Shown here piece after piece: positions 42,230 through 52,267 of a stretch of DNA of 64,000 bases. The stretch comes from Hyphomicrobium_A sp963726795 (GTDB lineage Bacteria; Pseudomonadota; Alphaproteobacteria; Rhizobiales; Hyphomicrobiaceae), in assembly GCA_963726795.1 (NCBI GenBank), contig CAVSDD010000005.1:1-64000 (forward strand), given 5' to 3'. The stretch's first letter is position 1. The number at the start of each line of letters is the position of its first letter. The notes beneath the pieces were generated by a model. The model saw only the letters and a program-made list of their open reading frames with translations. It made no database searches and was not told where the DNA came from. A program made the translations under genes and the position numbers.

Positions 42230-43744
42230 ATGTGGGAGTTCGTGGGCATCTGCCATATGGCCTCCGGGTTGTCAAAAGAAAGCGCGGGTGGCGCACGCCC
42301 CAGCGGTGGGCTGAGCGTTGACAGCACCCCGGCGCCTCGGCTCTATGCCGCAAACCTGAGCCGACGCGGCCGCAACCGGCCGCTGGAGCGTCCGACCAAG
42401 GTGCCATCTCCAGCCGCCCCAGCACCCCGCCCCCTGCGCACGCGCAAAGCCGGCCCGCTTATCGGCCGCGTCCGCGTGCCGGGCGATAAGTCGATCTCGC
42501 ACCGCGCCCTGATCTTGGGCGCGCTTTCGACCGGCACGACGCGCATCAGGGGCCTGCTCGAGGCTGAGGACGTTCTCAACACCGCCAACGCGTTGAACGC
42601 GCTCGGCGCGCCGGTGGAAAATGCCGGCGACGAATGGATCGTGCTGGGGCGCGGCGTCGGCGGCTTGCGCGCGCCGGCCGAGCCGCTCGACTTCGGCAAC
42701 TCGGGCACGGGCGTGCGGCTCATGATGGGCGTCTTGGCCGGTCATGATTTTCCCGTGCAGCTGACGGGCGATGCTTCGCTGTGCAAACGGCCGATGTCGC
42801 GCGTGCTCACGCCCTTGATCGAGATGGGGATCGAGGTCGCAGAGAGTCGCGACCGGCTGCCACTTACCCTGCGAGGCTCGCGAAGCCTCGTCCCGATCGT
42901 GTACGAACTCCCTGTTCCCTCGGCGCAGGTGAAGAGCGCGGTGTTGCTCGCGGGACTGCATGCGGCCGGCGCGACGACCGTGATCGAGCGCGAGGCAACG
43001 CGCGATCACACCGAGCGGCTGCTGACCTTCTTCGGCGGCAAGGTGCTGACCGAGACGCACGACGGCAAGACGCACATCACGGTCGAGGGTGACGCGGAAT
43101 TGCGCGGTCGCGACGTCACCGTGCCGGGAGATCCGAGCTCGGCGGCGTTTCTGGCGGCGGCGGCGGCGATCGTGCCCGGCTCCGACATCACGATCGAAGG
43201 CGTGCTCGTCAATGCAACCCGCACCGGCTTCTATCTGACGCTGCGCGAGATGGGCGCCGATGTGTCGTTCCTCAATGCGCGCGAAGCTGGCGGCGAGCCC
43301 GTTGCCGACATCCGCGTGCGATTCAGCCCGCTGAAAGGCGTCGTTGTCCCGGCAGCGCGTGCGCCCAGCATGATCGATGAATATCCCGCGCTGGCGGTTG
43401 TCGCTGCGTGCGCGGCAGGCGATACGCGCATGGAGGGACTGGCCGAGCTCAAGGTGAAGGAGAGCGATCGCCTCGCCGCGATCATCGCCGGTCTCATCGC
43501 CAACGGAATTGCGGCCGCGGCTGAAGGCGATTGCATGAGCGTGCGCGGGGAAGCGCGGCTGCGCGGCGGCGGCAACGTCGCGACGCATCTCGATCATCGC
43601 ATCGCCATGGCGTTCCTCACTCTGGGGCTTGCAGCCGAGCAGGGCGTCGGCGTCGACGACGTCACAATGGTGGCAACGAGCTTTCCCGAGTTCGTTGGGC
43701 TGATGGAAAGCATCGGCGTAACGTTCGAGCGGGGGGCCGCATGA
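42230..43744 (+). CDS. aroA: 3-phosphoshikimate 1-carboxyvinyltransferase (EPSP synthase), class II-like
   Basis: 504 residues; transfers enolpyruvate from PEP to shikimate-3-phosphate. Active-site motifs: VPGDKSISHRALILGALSTG, DFGNSGTGVRLMMG, GDASLCKRPMSRVLTPLIEMG, APSMIDEYPALAVVAA and LKVKESDRLAAI. Overall resemblance is to the class II (CP4-type) enzymes, but the residue equivalent to CP4 Ala100 is Gly159. The ~75-residue N-terminal extension is variable; ATG 42257 is an alternative start. The stop overlaps the cmk start (ATGA). Confidence 0.95.
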   Translation: MWEFVGICHMASGLSKESAGGARPSGGLSVDSTPAPRLYAANLSRRGRNRPLERPTKVPSPAAPAPRPLRTRKAGPLIGRVRVPGDKSISHRALILGALSTGTTRIRGLLEAEDVLNTANALNALGAPVENAGDEWIVLGRGVGGLRAPAEPLDFGNSGTGVRLMMGVLAGHDFPVQLTGDASLCKRPMSRVLTPLIEMGIEVAESRDRLPLTLRGSRSLVPIVYELPVPSAQVKSAVLLAGLHAAGATTVIEREATRDHTERLLTFFGGKVLTETHDGKTHITVEGDAELRGRDVTVPGDPSSAAFLAAAAAIVPGSDITIEGVLVNATRTGFYLTLREMGADVSFLNAREAGGEPVADIRVRFSPLKGVVVPAARAPSMIDEYPALAVVAACAAGDTRMEGLAELKVKESDRLAAIIAGLIANGIAAAAEGDCMSVRGEARLRGGGNVATHLDHRIAMAFLTLGLAAEQGVGVDDVTMVATSFPEFVGLMESIGVTFERGAA

Positions 43745-44367
43745 TCATCGCCATCGACGGCCCGGCGGCGTCCGGCAAGGGCACGCTCGCAAAGCTCATC
43801 GCCCAGCATCTGGGGCTTCCCTGTCTCGATACCGGACTTCTTTATAGGGCGGTCGCCCGCGACGTCGCCGCGCGCGGTTTCAGACTGACCGACACTTGGG
43901 CGGCGGTCGCGATGGCGCGCAGCCTTGATCCCGCGACCCTCGAGGATCCCGCCCTGCGCGGCCCCGGAGCCGGCGAGGCAGCTTCCCTCGTCGCCGCAAT
44001 CGCACCGGTGCGTTCGGCACTGCTGGCCTACCAGAAGGCCTTTGCCGCGCAGCCGGGCGGCGCCGTACTCGACGGCCGCGATATCGGAACCGTCGTCTGC
44101 CCCAACGCGGATGCCAAAATCTATGTGACCGCACGGCCCGAGGTGCGGGCTCAGCGGCGCTTTTTGGAGCGCCAGGCGTTGTCCTTCCCGGTGACCTACG
44201 AGGCGGTTTTGGAGGACATCAAGCGCCGCGATGCCCGCAACTCGGGCCGTGAAAGCGCCCCAATGCGCTCAGCGACCGACGCCGACTTGCTGGAAACCTC
44301 GGACTTGGATATAGAGGCGGCGTTCGAAGCCGCTGTCGGATTGATCAAGAGGAAGATCGGCCGATAG
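43741..44367 (+). CDS. cmk: Cytidylate kinase
   Basis: 208 residues starting MIIAIDGPAASGKGTLAKLI with the P-loop GPAASGKG; phosphorylates CMP/dCMP. DTGLLYRAVARDV, VLDGRDIGTVVCPNADAKIYV and RDARNSGRESAPMRSATDA are family motifs. The start at 43741 overlaps the aroA stop by four bases, indicating coupling. The longer upstream frame is antisense-like Arg-rich sequence. Confidence 0.96.
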   Translation: MIIAIDGPAASGKGTLAKLIAQHLGLPCLDTGLLYRAVARDVAARGFRLTDTWAAVAMARSLDPATLEDPALRGPGAGEAASLVAAIAPVRSALLAYQKAFAAQPGGAVLDGRDIGTVVCPNADAKIYVTARPEVRAQRRFLERQALSFPVTYEAVLEDIKRRDARNSGRESAPMRSATDADLLETSDLDIEAAFEAAVGLIKRKIGR

Positions 44368-44592
44368 GGGCACGGTGACCGGGCTGCCAATAAGGCACTT
44401 GGCACATGTGCTCCAAATTTCAGTTGGCGGGCTCAAGGCCCATCACAGCGGCGACCGACCCAGCATTCACATGACCCGGCAGGAGACTGTCCGATCACGG
44501 GCGCCGTGGCGGATGGCTTTCAGCCGTTCTCGACCCATCCGCGCCGTCACCGACGGCCGCATCAGCAATCGCTTCAAGGAGTTTTACGACGC

Positions 44593-46341
44593 ATGGCCCA
44601 AGCCGCAACCTCCAAGGAAATGAACCCCTCGCGCGACGAGTTCGCCGCCCTTCTCGCCGAAAGCCTCGCCAAAGAGGACGTGTACGAAGGCTCGGTCGTC
44701 AAAGGCAAGATCGTCGGCATCGAGAAGGATCTGGCCGTCATCGACGTCGGCCTCAAGATGGAAGGGCGCGTCGCGCTGCGCGAGTTCGCGCTCAACGGCA
44801 AATCGGCGGACCTGAAGGTCGGCGACGTGGTCGAGGTCTACCTGGAGCGCGTCGAGAACGCGCTCGGTGAAGCGGTCCTGTCGCGCGACAAGGCGCGGCG
44901 CGAGGAGAGCTGGACGCGGCTCGAGAAGATGTTCGAGAAGAACGAGAAGGTCACGGGCGTCATCTTCAACAAGGTCAAGGGCGGCTTCACCGTCGATCTC
45001 GACGGCGCTGTTGCGTTCCTTCCCGGAAGCCAGGTCGACATCCGCCCGGTGCGCGACATCGGTCCGCTGATGCACCAGAACCAGCAGTTCCAGATCCTCA
45101 AGATGGACCGCCGGCGCGGCAACATCGTCGTCTCGCGCCGCTCCGTTCTGGAGGAGACGCGCGCCGAGCAGCGCGCCGACATCGTCGCCCGCCTCGAGGA
45201 AGGCCAGGTCATCGACGGTCTTGTCAAGAACATCACCGACTACGGTGCCTTCATCGACTTGGGCGGCATCGACGGCCTGCTGCACGTCACCGACATGGCT
45301 TGGCGGCGCGTCAATCACCCCTCCGAGATCTTGAACGTCGGCGACACGGTGAAGGTGCAGATCATCCGCATCAACCCCGAGACGCAGCGCATCTCGCTCG
45401 GCATGAAGCAGCTGCAGGCCGATCCGTGGCAGTCGATCGAGGCGAAGTATCCCGTCGCCGCCCGCGTCAAGGGCACCGTGACAAACATCGCCGACTACGG
45501 CGCGTTCGTGGAGCTGGAGCCGGGCGTGGAAGGTCTGATCCACGTCTCGGAAATGAGCTGGACGAAGAAGAACGTTCACCCCGGCAAGATCGTCTCGACC
45601 AGCCAGCAGGTCGAGGTGCAGGTGCTCGAGGTCGATTCAAACAAGCGCCGCATCTCGCTTGGCCTCAAGCAGACCCAGGACAACCCGTGGGAATCGTTCC
45701 TCGCCGCCCATCCGAAGGGCTCCATGGTTGAAGGCCCGATCCGCAACATCACCGAGTTCGGCCTGTTCATCGGGCTCGACAACGGCGTGGACGGAATGGT
45801 GCACTTGTCCGACCTCGACTGGACGAAGCCAGGCGATGAGGCGATCAAGGATTACAAGAAGGGCGACACCGTCAAGGCGACGGTGCTCGACGTCGACAGC
45901 CAGAAAGAGCGCATTTCGCTCGGCATCAAGCAGCTCGGCGGCGATCCGATCGACGCCATGGCGAAGTACAAGAAGGGCGACGTGGTGACCTGCACGGTCG
46001 TGGCGGTCCAGGAGAACGGGCTCGAGGTCAAGGTCGCCGACAGCGAGCTGTCTGCCTTCATCAAGCGCTCCGACCTCTCGCGCGACCGCTCCGAGCAGCG
46101 GCCTGAGCGCTTCAACGTCGGCGACAAGGTCGACGCGGCGATCACCACCGTCGACAAGACGGCGCGCCGCATGGGTGTTTCCATCAAGGCGCTCGAGATC
46201 GCCGAGGAGAAGAGCGCCGTTGCGCAGTACGGGTCGACCGACTCGGGCGCTTCGCTGGGCGACATCTTCAAGGCCGCGATCAAGAAGCGCGGCGAGAACG
46301 CCGAGGGCGAGGAAGAAGAGACCGCACCCGAGACCGAGTAA
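44593..46341 (+). CDS. rpsA: 30S ribosomal protein S1
   Basis: 582 residues from MAQAATSKEMNPSRDEFAALL; AAGGAG lies 12 bases upstream. Six S1 RNA-binding repeats of about 85 residues, seen for example at VTGVIFNKVKGGFTVDLDG, IDGLVKNITDYGAFIDLGG, VKGTVTNIADYGAFVELEPG and VEGPIRNITEFGLFIGLDNG. Acidic C-terminus. Binds mRNA on the ribosome. Standard position after cmk. The 225-base gap before it holds no other gene. Confidence 0.97.
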   Translation: MAQAATSKEMNPSRDEFAALLAESLAKEDVYEGSVVKGKIVGIEKDLAVIDVGLKMEGRVALREFALNGKSADLKVGDVVEVYLERVENALGEAVLSRDKARREESWTRLEKMFEKNEKVTGVIFNKVKGGFTVDLDGAVAFLPGSQVDIRPVRDIGPLMHQNQQFQILKMDRRRGNIVVSRRSVLEETRAEQRADIVARLEEGQVIDGLVKNITDYGAFIDLGGIDGLLHVTDMAWRRVNHPSEILNVGDTVKVQIIRINPETQRISLGMKQLQADPWQSIEAKYPVAARVKGTVTNIADYGAFVELEPGVEGLIHVSEMSWTKKNVHPGKIVSTSQQVEVQVLEVDSNKRRISLGLKQTQDNPWESFLAAHPKGSMVEGPIRNITEFGLFIGLDNGVDGMVHLSDLDWTKPGDEAIKDYKKGDTVKATVLDVDSQKERISLGIKQLGGDPIDAMAKYKKGDVVTCTVVAVQENGLEVKVADSELSAFIKRSDLSRDRSEQRPERFNVGDKVDAAITTVDKTARRMGVSIKALEIAEEKSAVAQYGSTDSGASLGDIFKAAIKKRGENAEGEEEETAPETE

Positions 46342-46394
46342 GTACCTCAAGCACGTTCTGAGGCTTTCCTGCACAACCGAAGGTCGAAAACGGA

Positions 46395-47348
46395 ATGACC
46401 GCTGAGATCGATGCCGTTCTCGACCGACGCCGCATGCGCCGCCGCCTCTTTATCTGGCGGGCGCTTGCGGTGACGGCGATTGTCCTGGCCCTGTTCCTCG
46501 TTGGGGCGGCCGGCGACAAGCTTACGGATAGCTTCGGGGACAAGCAGATCGCGCGCGTTTCGATCGAAGGGACGATCCTCGAAAGCCGCGACCAGCTCGA
46601 AATGCTGAAGCGGATCGGCGCAGCCGAAAACGTCAAGGGCGTGCTCGTTTTCGTGAACAGCCCCGGTGGCACCACGACCGGTGGCGAAGCCCTGTTTGAA
46701 GCACTGCGCGACCTCGCCAAGAAAAAGCCGGTGGTGGCGCAGTTCGGAACCGTAGCTGCCTCGGCCGGTTACATCGTCGGGCTCGGAACCGATTACATCG
46801 TCGCGAGGGCCAACACGATCACCGGCTCGGTCGGCGTGCTGATCCAGTGGCCCGAGGTCAGCCAGATGCTGGACAAGCTCGGGATCAAAGTGAACGAGAT
46901 AAAGAGCGGCAATCTCAAAGCCGTCCCCTCGCCCTTCGAGCCCTTGAACGAAGAGGGCCAGAAGGTCACCAAGGCGATGATCGATGAGGGCTTCCGCTGG
47001 TTTGAATTGCTGGTCGAGACGCGCCGCAACATAAAGCCCGAAACCATCCCTGGCCTATCGCAGGGCCGCGTCTTCACCGGTCGTGAGGCGCTGCAACTGA
47101 AGCTGGTCGATGCGATCGGCGGGGAGGACGAGGCGGTCGCCTGGCTGCGCCGGGAACGCAAGGTCGACAGGGGCGCCAAGGTCGTCGACTGGAAGCCCGA
47201 GGCGCCGGGCTCCTGGGGCCTTTTCAGCTCGGCCGGACCGTTCTTCGAGAAGTTCCTCGGCGCCTCCTGGCTCGGCCGTCTTGTTGCCCGTGATACGACG
47301 CTTGGTCTTGACGGCCTCGTTTCCGTTTGGCACCCTTCGGAAAATTAA
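46395..47348 (+). CDS. sppA: Signal peptide peptidase SppA, short form
   Basis: 317 residues with an N-terminal membrane anchor (about 22-42, ALAVTAIVLALFLVGAA). Protease domain with VLVFVNSPGGTTTGGEAL, nucleophile Ser in FGTVAASAGYIVGLG, and the general-base Lys region PSPFEPLNEEGQKVTKAMID. It degrades cleaved signal peptides in the inner membrane. Short (single-domain) type, typical for alphaproteobacteria and Gram-positives. 53 bases after rpsA. Confidence 0.94.
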   Translation: MTAEIDAVLDRRRMRRRLFIWRALAVTAIVLALFLVGAAGDKLTDSFGDKQIARVSIEGTILESRDQLEMLKRIGAAENVKGVLVFVNSPGGTTTGGEALFEALRDLAKKKPVVAQFGTVAASAGYIVGLGTDYIVARANTITGSVGVLIQWPEVSQMLDKLGIKVNEIKSGNLKAVPSPFEPLNEEGQKVTKAMIDEGFRWFELLVETRRNIKPETIPGLSQGRVFTGREALQLKLVDAIGGEDEAVAWLRRERKVDRGAKVVDWKPEAPGSWGLFSSAGPFFEKFLGASWLGRLVARDTTLGLDGLVSVWHPSEN

Positions 47349-47379
47349 GAGATTACAGTAATTTGCTCCGGGGCCAGCG

Positions 47380-47673
47380 ATGATAAAGTCCGAGTTGATC
47401 CACAGGATCGCAAGTTCCAATCCGCATCTTTATCATCGCGACGTCGAGCGCATCGTAAAGGTGGTGTTCGACGAAATCGTCGAGGCGCTCTCGAAGGGAG
47501 ACCGCGTCGAGTTGCGCGGCTTCGGCGCCTTCACGGTGAAGCACCGCGCGGCGCGGCAGGGTCGCAACCCGCGCACCGGCAAGTCGGTCTCGGTCGCGGA
47601 AAAGTTTGTGCCCTTCTTCAAGACGGGCAAGGAGCTGCGCGAGCGGCTCAATCGCTCTAAAGAAAACCATTGA
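47380..47673 (+). CDS. ihfB: Integration host factor subunit beta
   Basis: 97 residues. MIKSELIHRIASSNPHLYHRD then VELRGFGAFTVKHRAARQGR and the DNA-intercalating arm NPRTGKSVSVAEKFVPFFK identify the IHF/HU fold, beta type by position after sppA. It heterodimerises with IhfA to bend DNA. Confidence 0.95.
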   Translation: MIKSELIHRIASSNPHLYHRDVERIVKVVFDEIVEALSKGDRVELRGFGAFTVKHRAARQGRNPRTGKSVSVAEKFVPFFKTGKELRERLNRSKENH

Positions 47674-47693
47674 TCGACATCGAGGCTCCCTGA

Positions 47694-48044
47694 GTGCTGC
47701 GACGGATCGTCTGGCTGTTGATCGCGTTGCCGGCAGGGCTGTTGCTCATCACCCTTGCCGTCGCGAACCGGCATGAGGTCCAGCTCACGCTCGACCCTTT
47801 CCGTCCCGAGACGCCGGTGCTGTCGCTGGTGCTTCCGTTTTACGTCTACCTCTTCGCGTCGCTGATCATCGGTGTGCTGCTCGGCGGCACCGCGATGTGG
47901 TTGAGCCAAAGCCGCTGGCGCCGCTCCGCGCGCCATCAGGGCCGAGCGGCCGCGCGTTGGCAATCGGAGGCCGATCGTTTGACGCGCGAGCGCGATCAGC
48001 AGGCCGCGGGACGCACCAAGCAGCTCGCCGCGAGCGGAAGTTGA
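47694..48044 (+). CDS. LapA family membrane protein
   Basis: 116 residues from GTG 47694. Two helices (LLIALPAGLLLITLAVANR and LVLPFYVYLFASLIIGVLLGG) are joined by a short loop with DPFRPETP, followed by a basic coiled tail (RWRRSARHQGRAAARWQSEA). This matches the DUF1049/LapA (lipopolysaccharide assembly protein A domain) family. Conserved between ihfB and trpF in Hyphomicrobiales. Confidence 0.85.
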   Translation: MLRRIVWLLIALPAGLLLITLAVANRHEVQLTLDPFRPETPVLSLVLPFYVYLFASLIIGVLLGGTAMWLSQSRWRRSARHQGRAAARWQSEADRLTRERDQQAAGRTKQLAASGS

Positions 48045-48071
48045 GCGCTCGCCTTTTCGATTAGAGTGGCA

Positions 48072-48740
48072 ATGGCAGTCGCCGTAAAAATATGCGGCCT
48101 CAAGACCGAGGCGACGTTGGAGGCCGCGCTCGAGAGCGGCGCCGACTACGTCGGCTTCGTGTTTCATGCAAGGAGCCCGCGCAATCTTGATCTCGATACC
48201 GCGCGCAGTCTCGCTGGCATAGCGCGCGGGCGCGCAAAGATCGTGGCGCTTCTCGTCGATCCGGACGATCGCAACGTGTTCGACGTTGTTTCCGCCGTGG
48301 CGCCCGACCTCATCCAGCTGCACGGCGCTGAAAGCCCCGAGCGCGTCGCCCATATCGCGCGCACCGCACGGCGCCCGATCATGAAGGCCGTCAAAGTTGC
48401 GACCTCCGCCGACGCTGAGTCCGCTTTTATCTATAAGGGCGCCGCTAATCTCATCCTCTTCGACGCCAAGGCGGCTGACGATCGGCCGAATGCGTTGGAG
48501 GGAGGCAACGGCATCACCTTCGACTGGCGGGCGTTGCACACCATATTGGGCAAGATCCCGTTCGTGCTCGCCGGCGGCCTCACACCCGAGAACGTGGTCG
48601 ACGCGATACGCCTCACCGGGGCCAGCGCGGTCGATGTTTCCTCGGGCGTCGAGGAGCGGCCCGGCGAGAAGGACCCTGAGCTGATCCGGCGCTTCCTTCG
48701 CGCGGCAAAGACCGCTAAGCAGGGCTCCGTTTCCACTTAA
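48072..48740 (+). CDS. trpF: Phosphoribosylanthranilate isomerase
   Basis: 222 residues; Amadori rearrangement in tryptophan synthesis. Catalytic Cys in AVAVKICGLKTEATLE; ADYVGFVFHARSPRN; LIQLHGAESPERVA; C-terminal VLAGGLTPENVVDAIR and VDVSSGVEERPGEKD. Start at ATG 48072 (GTG 48066 also possible). First of trpF-trpB-trpA. Confidence 0.95.
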   Translation: MAVAVKICGLKTEATLEAALESGADYVGFVFHARSPRNLDLDTARSLAGIARGRAKIVALLVDPDDRNVFDVVSAVAPDLIQLHGAESPERVAHIARTARRPIMKAVKVATSADAESAFIYKGAANLILFDAKAADDRPNALEGGNGITFDWRALHTILGKIPFVLAGGLTPENVVDAIRLTGASAVDVSSGVEERPGEKDPELIRRFLRAAKTAKQGSVST

Positions 48741-48759
48741 AGAGCGACACGCCGCAACG

Positions 48760-50010
<1,251 letters not shown>

Positions 50011-50023
50011 TGCCCAACCTCGC

Positions 50024-50851
50024 ATGAGCAAAGAGACGCGCATCGACCGCCGCTTCGCCAAACTGAAGAGCGAAGGCCGCAAGGGCCTCGTCGCCTTCAT
50101 CACCGCAGGCGATCCCGATCTCGAAACCTCGAAGAAAATCCTGCTCGGGCTGCCGAAGGCGGGTGCCGACGTGATCGAGCTCGGCATGCCGTTTTCCGAT
50201 CCCATGGCCGACGGCCCGGCGATCCAGGCGTCATCGCTGCGCGCGCTGAAGGGCGGCCACACGATGAAAGAAACGCTCGCGCTCGTTGCCGAGCTGCGCA
50301 AGGTCGACAAGGACACGCCCATCGTTCTGATGGGCTACTACAACCCGATCTACGTCTACCCGAATGAGAAATTCCTGACCGATGCGGTCGCGGCGGGTGT
50401 CGACGGCTTGATCGTCGTCGATCTGCCGCCGGAGGAGGACGATGAGCTGTGCCTGCCGGCCGCACGCCACGGGCTCAACTTCATCCGCCTGGCGACACCC
50501 ACGACCGACAGGAAGCGGCTGCCGGCGGTGCTGCAGAACACCTCAGGCTTCCTCTACTACGTGTCGATCACCGGGATCACCGGCACTGCGGCGCCCGATG
50601 TTAACGCCGTTCACACCCAAGTCGGTGTAATCAAAAGCGAAACCAAGCTTCCCGTCGCCGTCGGATTTGGCATCAAGACGCCTGAGCAGGCGAAGTCGCT
50701 GGCGGAGGTTGCGGACGCCGTCGTCGTCGGATCTGCAATCGTTGGCGCCATTGCCGGCAGCCTCAGCGCCGCAGGCGGCGCGACTAGCAAGACGGTCCCG
50801 GCCGTCCTAGATTTGGTGCAATCCTTGGCCAGGACCCTGCGTCCGGCCTAA
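50024..50851 (+). CDS. trpA: Tryptophan synthase alpha chain
   Basis: 275 residues; cleaves indole-3-glycerol phosphate. Catalytic Glu in VIELGMPFSDPMADGPAIQ and Asp in GLIVVDLPPEEDDEL; phosphate site VGFGIKTPEQAKSLAEVAD. Forms the channelled alpha2beta2 complex with TrpB. Normal length. Confidence 0.96.
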   Translation: MSKETRIDRRFAKLKSEGRKGLVAFITAGDPDLETSKKILLGLPKAGADVIELGMPFSDPMADGPAIQASSLRALKGGHTMKETLALVAELRKVDKDTPIVLMGYYNPIYVYPNEKFLTDAVAAGVDGLIVVDLPPEEDDELCLPAARHGLNFIRLATPTTDRKRLPAVLQNTSGFLYYVSITGITGTAAPDVNAVHTQVGVIKSETKLPVAVGFGIKTPEQAKSLAEVADAVVVGSAIVGAIAGSLSAAGGATSKTVPAVLDLVQSLARTLRPA

Positions 50852-51030
50852 GATTGCAGGAAAACCGCGCGCCGTACGCCGCGAATTGCTGCGATGCGGA
50901 AAAAGGGCCATATTAGGGGTTCCGCGCGGTTCGATATGCTACTCTCGGCGGTCGATGGCCATTGGCCCCGCCGCTACCGTTAAGCAAGCGCGCTCAGGCA
51001 GCCGCCCAGGCTGGTAAGAGGCCCATAAGC

Positions 51031-52140
51031 GTGAATTGGATCAATAACGTAGTCCGTCCGAAGATTCGCTCCTTCCTCGCGACCAAGCGGGAGGTGCCGG
51101 ACAATCTGTGGGTGAAGTGCCCAGAGACCGGACAGATGGTTTTCTACAAGGATCTCGAAGCCAACCAGTTCGTGGTGCCGGGCTCTAATTATCACATGCG
51201 CATGGGGGCGGACACGCGCCTTGCCGACCTGTTCGACAATGGCGTCTACGACAAGGTGCCGGTGCCCGCCGTCGCCCAGGACCCACTCAAATTCCGCGAC
51301 GGGCGCCGCTACACCGACAGGCTGCGTGACGCCAAGGCCGCCACGAACCTCGATGACGCGATCCTCGTTGCCGAGGGCAAGCTCGACGACCAGGACATCG
51401 TCGCTGCTGCCCAGGATTTCCGCTTCATGGCCGGCTCGCTCGGCATGGCGGCGGGCGAGGCGGTGATCACCGGGCTGATGCGCGCCGCCGAGAAGAAGAC
51501 CCCGTTTATTCTGTTTGCCGCCTCCGGCGGAGCGCGCATGCAGGAGGGCATCCTCTCGCTCATGCAAATGCCGCGCACCACGATCGCCGTGCAGAAGATG
51601 CGCGAGGCAGGCCTGCCCTACATCGTCGTGCTGACCGACCCCACGACCGGCGGCGTCACGGCCTCCTACGCGATGCTGGGCGACGTCCACATCGCCGAGC
51701 CGGGCGCGCTGATCTGCTTTGCCGGCCCGCGGGTCATCCAGCAGACGATCCGCGAGCAATTGCCCGAGGGCTTCCAGCGCGCGGAGTATCTGCTGGCGCA
51801 CGGTATGATCGACATGGTCGTGCATCGCCACAAGCTGCGCGAGACGCTGAGCCGTATCTGCCGCCTGCTGATGACGCCTGTGCTGCATCCCAAGTCCGCC
51901 GACCGCAGCAAGACGAAGCGGCTCAACGGACAGCAGCCCTACGTCAACGGGCGCTCGGTCGAAGCCACCCTGATCGAGAACGCGAGCAGGCTGCCTCAGC
52001 CTCCGCCGGTCGAGCCCGAGGTACTGGGTCCCGAGGAGCGGTTCGACACCTCGCGGCTTGAGTCGCGCGAAACAACGCGCAAGGACGACGAGATCCCTCC
52101 GACGAAGCGCTCCCCGCCGAAGGATGGCCACCACCATTGA
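51031..52140 (+). CDS. accD: Acetyl-CoA carboxylase carboxyltransferase subunit beta
   Basis: 369 residues from GTG 51031 (VNWINNVVRPKIRSFL, the usual AccD start); ATG 50962 would add a nonconserved leader. Carboxyltransferase core with GSLGMAAGEAVITGLMRAA, FAASGGARMQEGILSLMQM and DPTTGGVTASYAMLGD. The N-terminal zinc ribbon is degenerate: KCPETGQ and VVPGSNYH keep only one of four Cys, a state I associate with Rhizobiales. Long polar C-tail ending DGHHH. Transfers carboxybiotin to acetyl-CoA. Confidence 0.95.
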   Translation: MNWINNVVRPKIRSFLATKREVPDNLWVKCPETGQMVFYKDLEANQFVVPGSNYHMRMGADTRLADLFDNGVYDKVPVPAVAQDPLKFRDGRRYTDRLRDAKAATNLDDAILVAEGKLDDQDIVAAAQDFRFMAGSLGMAAGEAVITGLMRAAEKKTPFILFAASGGARMQEGILSLMQMPRTTIAVQKMREAGLPYIVVLTDPTTGGVTASYAMLGDVHIAEPGALICFAGPRVIQQTIREQLPEGFQRAEYLLAHGMIDMVVHRHKLRETLSRICRLLMTPVLHPKSADRSKTKRLNGQQPYVNGRSVEATLIENASRLPQPPPVEPEVLGPEERFDTSRLESRETTRKDDEIPPTKRSPPKDGHHH

Positions 52141-52267
52141 GGCAGGTTGAGTGCGCGGATCTCCCGGCGCGAACTCCTCGCACGATAGACGCGGCCGCAG
52201 CTTCGGCCTGCAACGAACAAGCCCGGCTGCGGCTCTAGAACCGTGACGGGCGATAGGAAGAGCCGAA

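Noticed and set aside
42272..43597. 441-codon open frame antisense to aroA
   Set aside because: Arg/His/Ala-rich mirror of a high-GC gene with biased third positions; no ribosome site or domain, and aroA is unambiguous.
50980..52137. 385-codon open frame antisense to accD
   Set aside because: Same GC-driven mirror effect; accD on the plus strand carries all family motifs.
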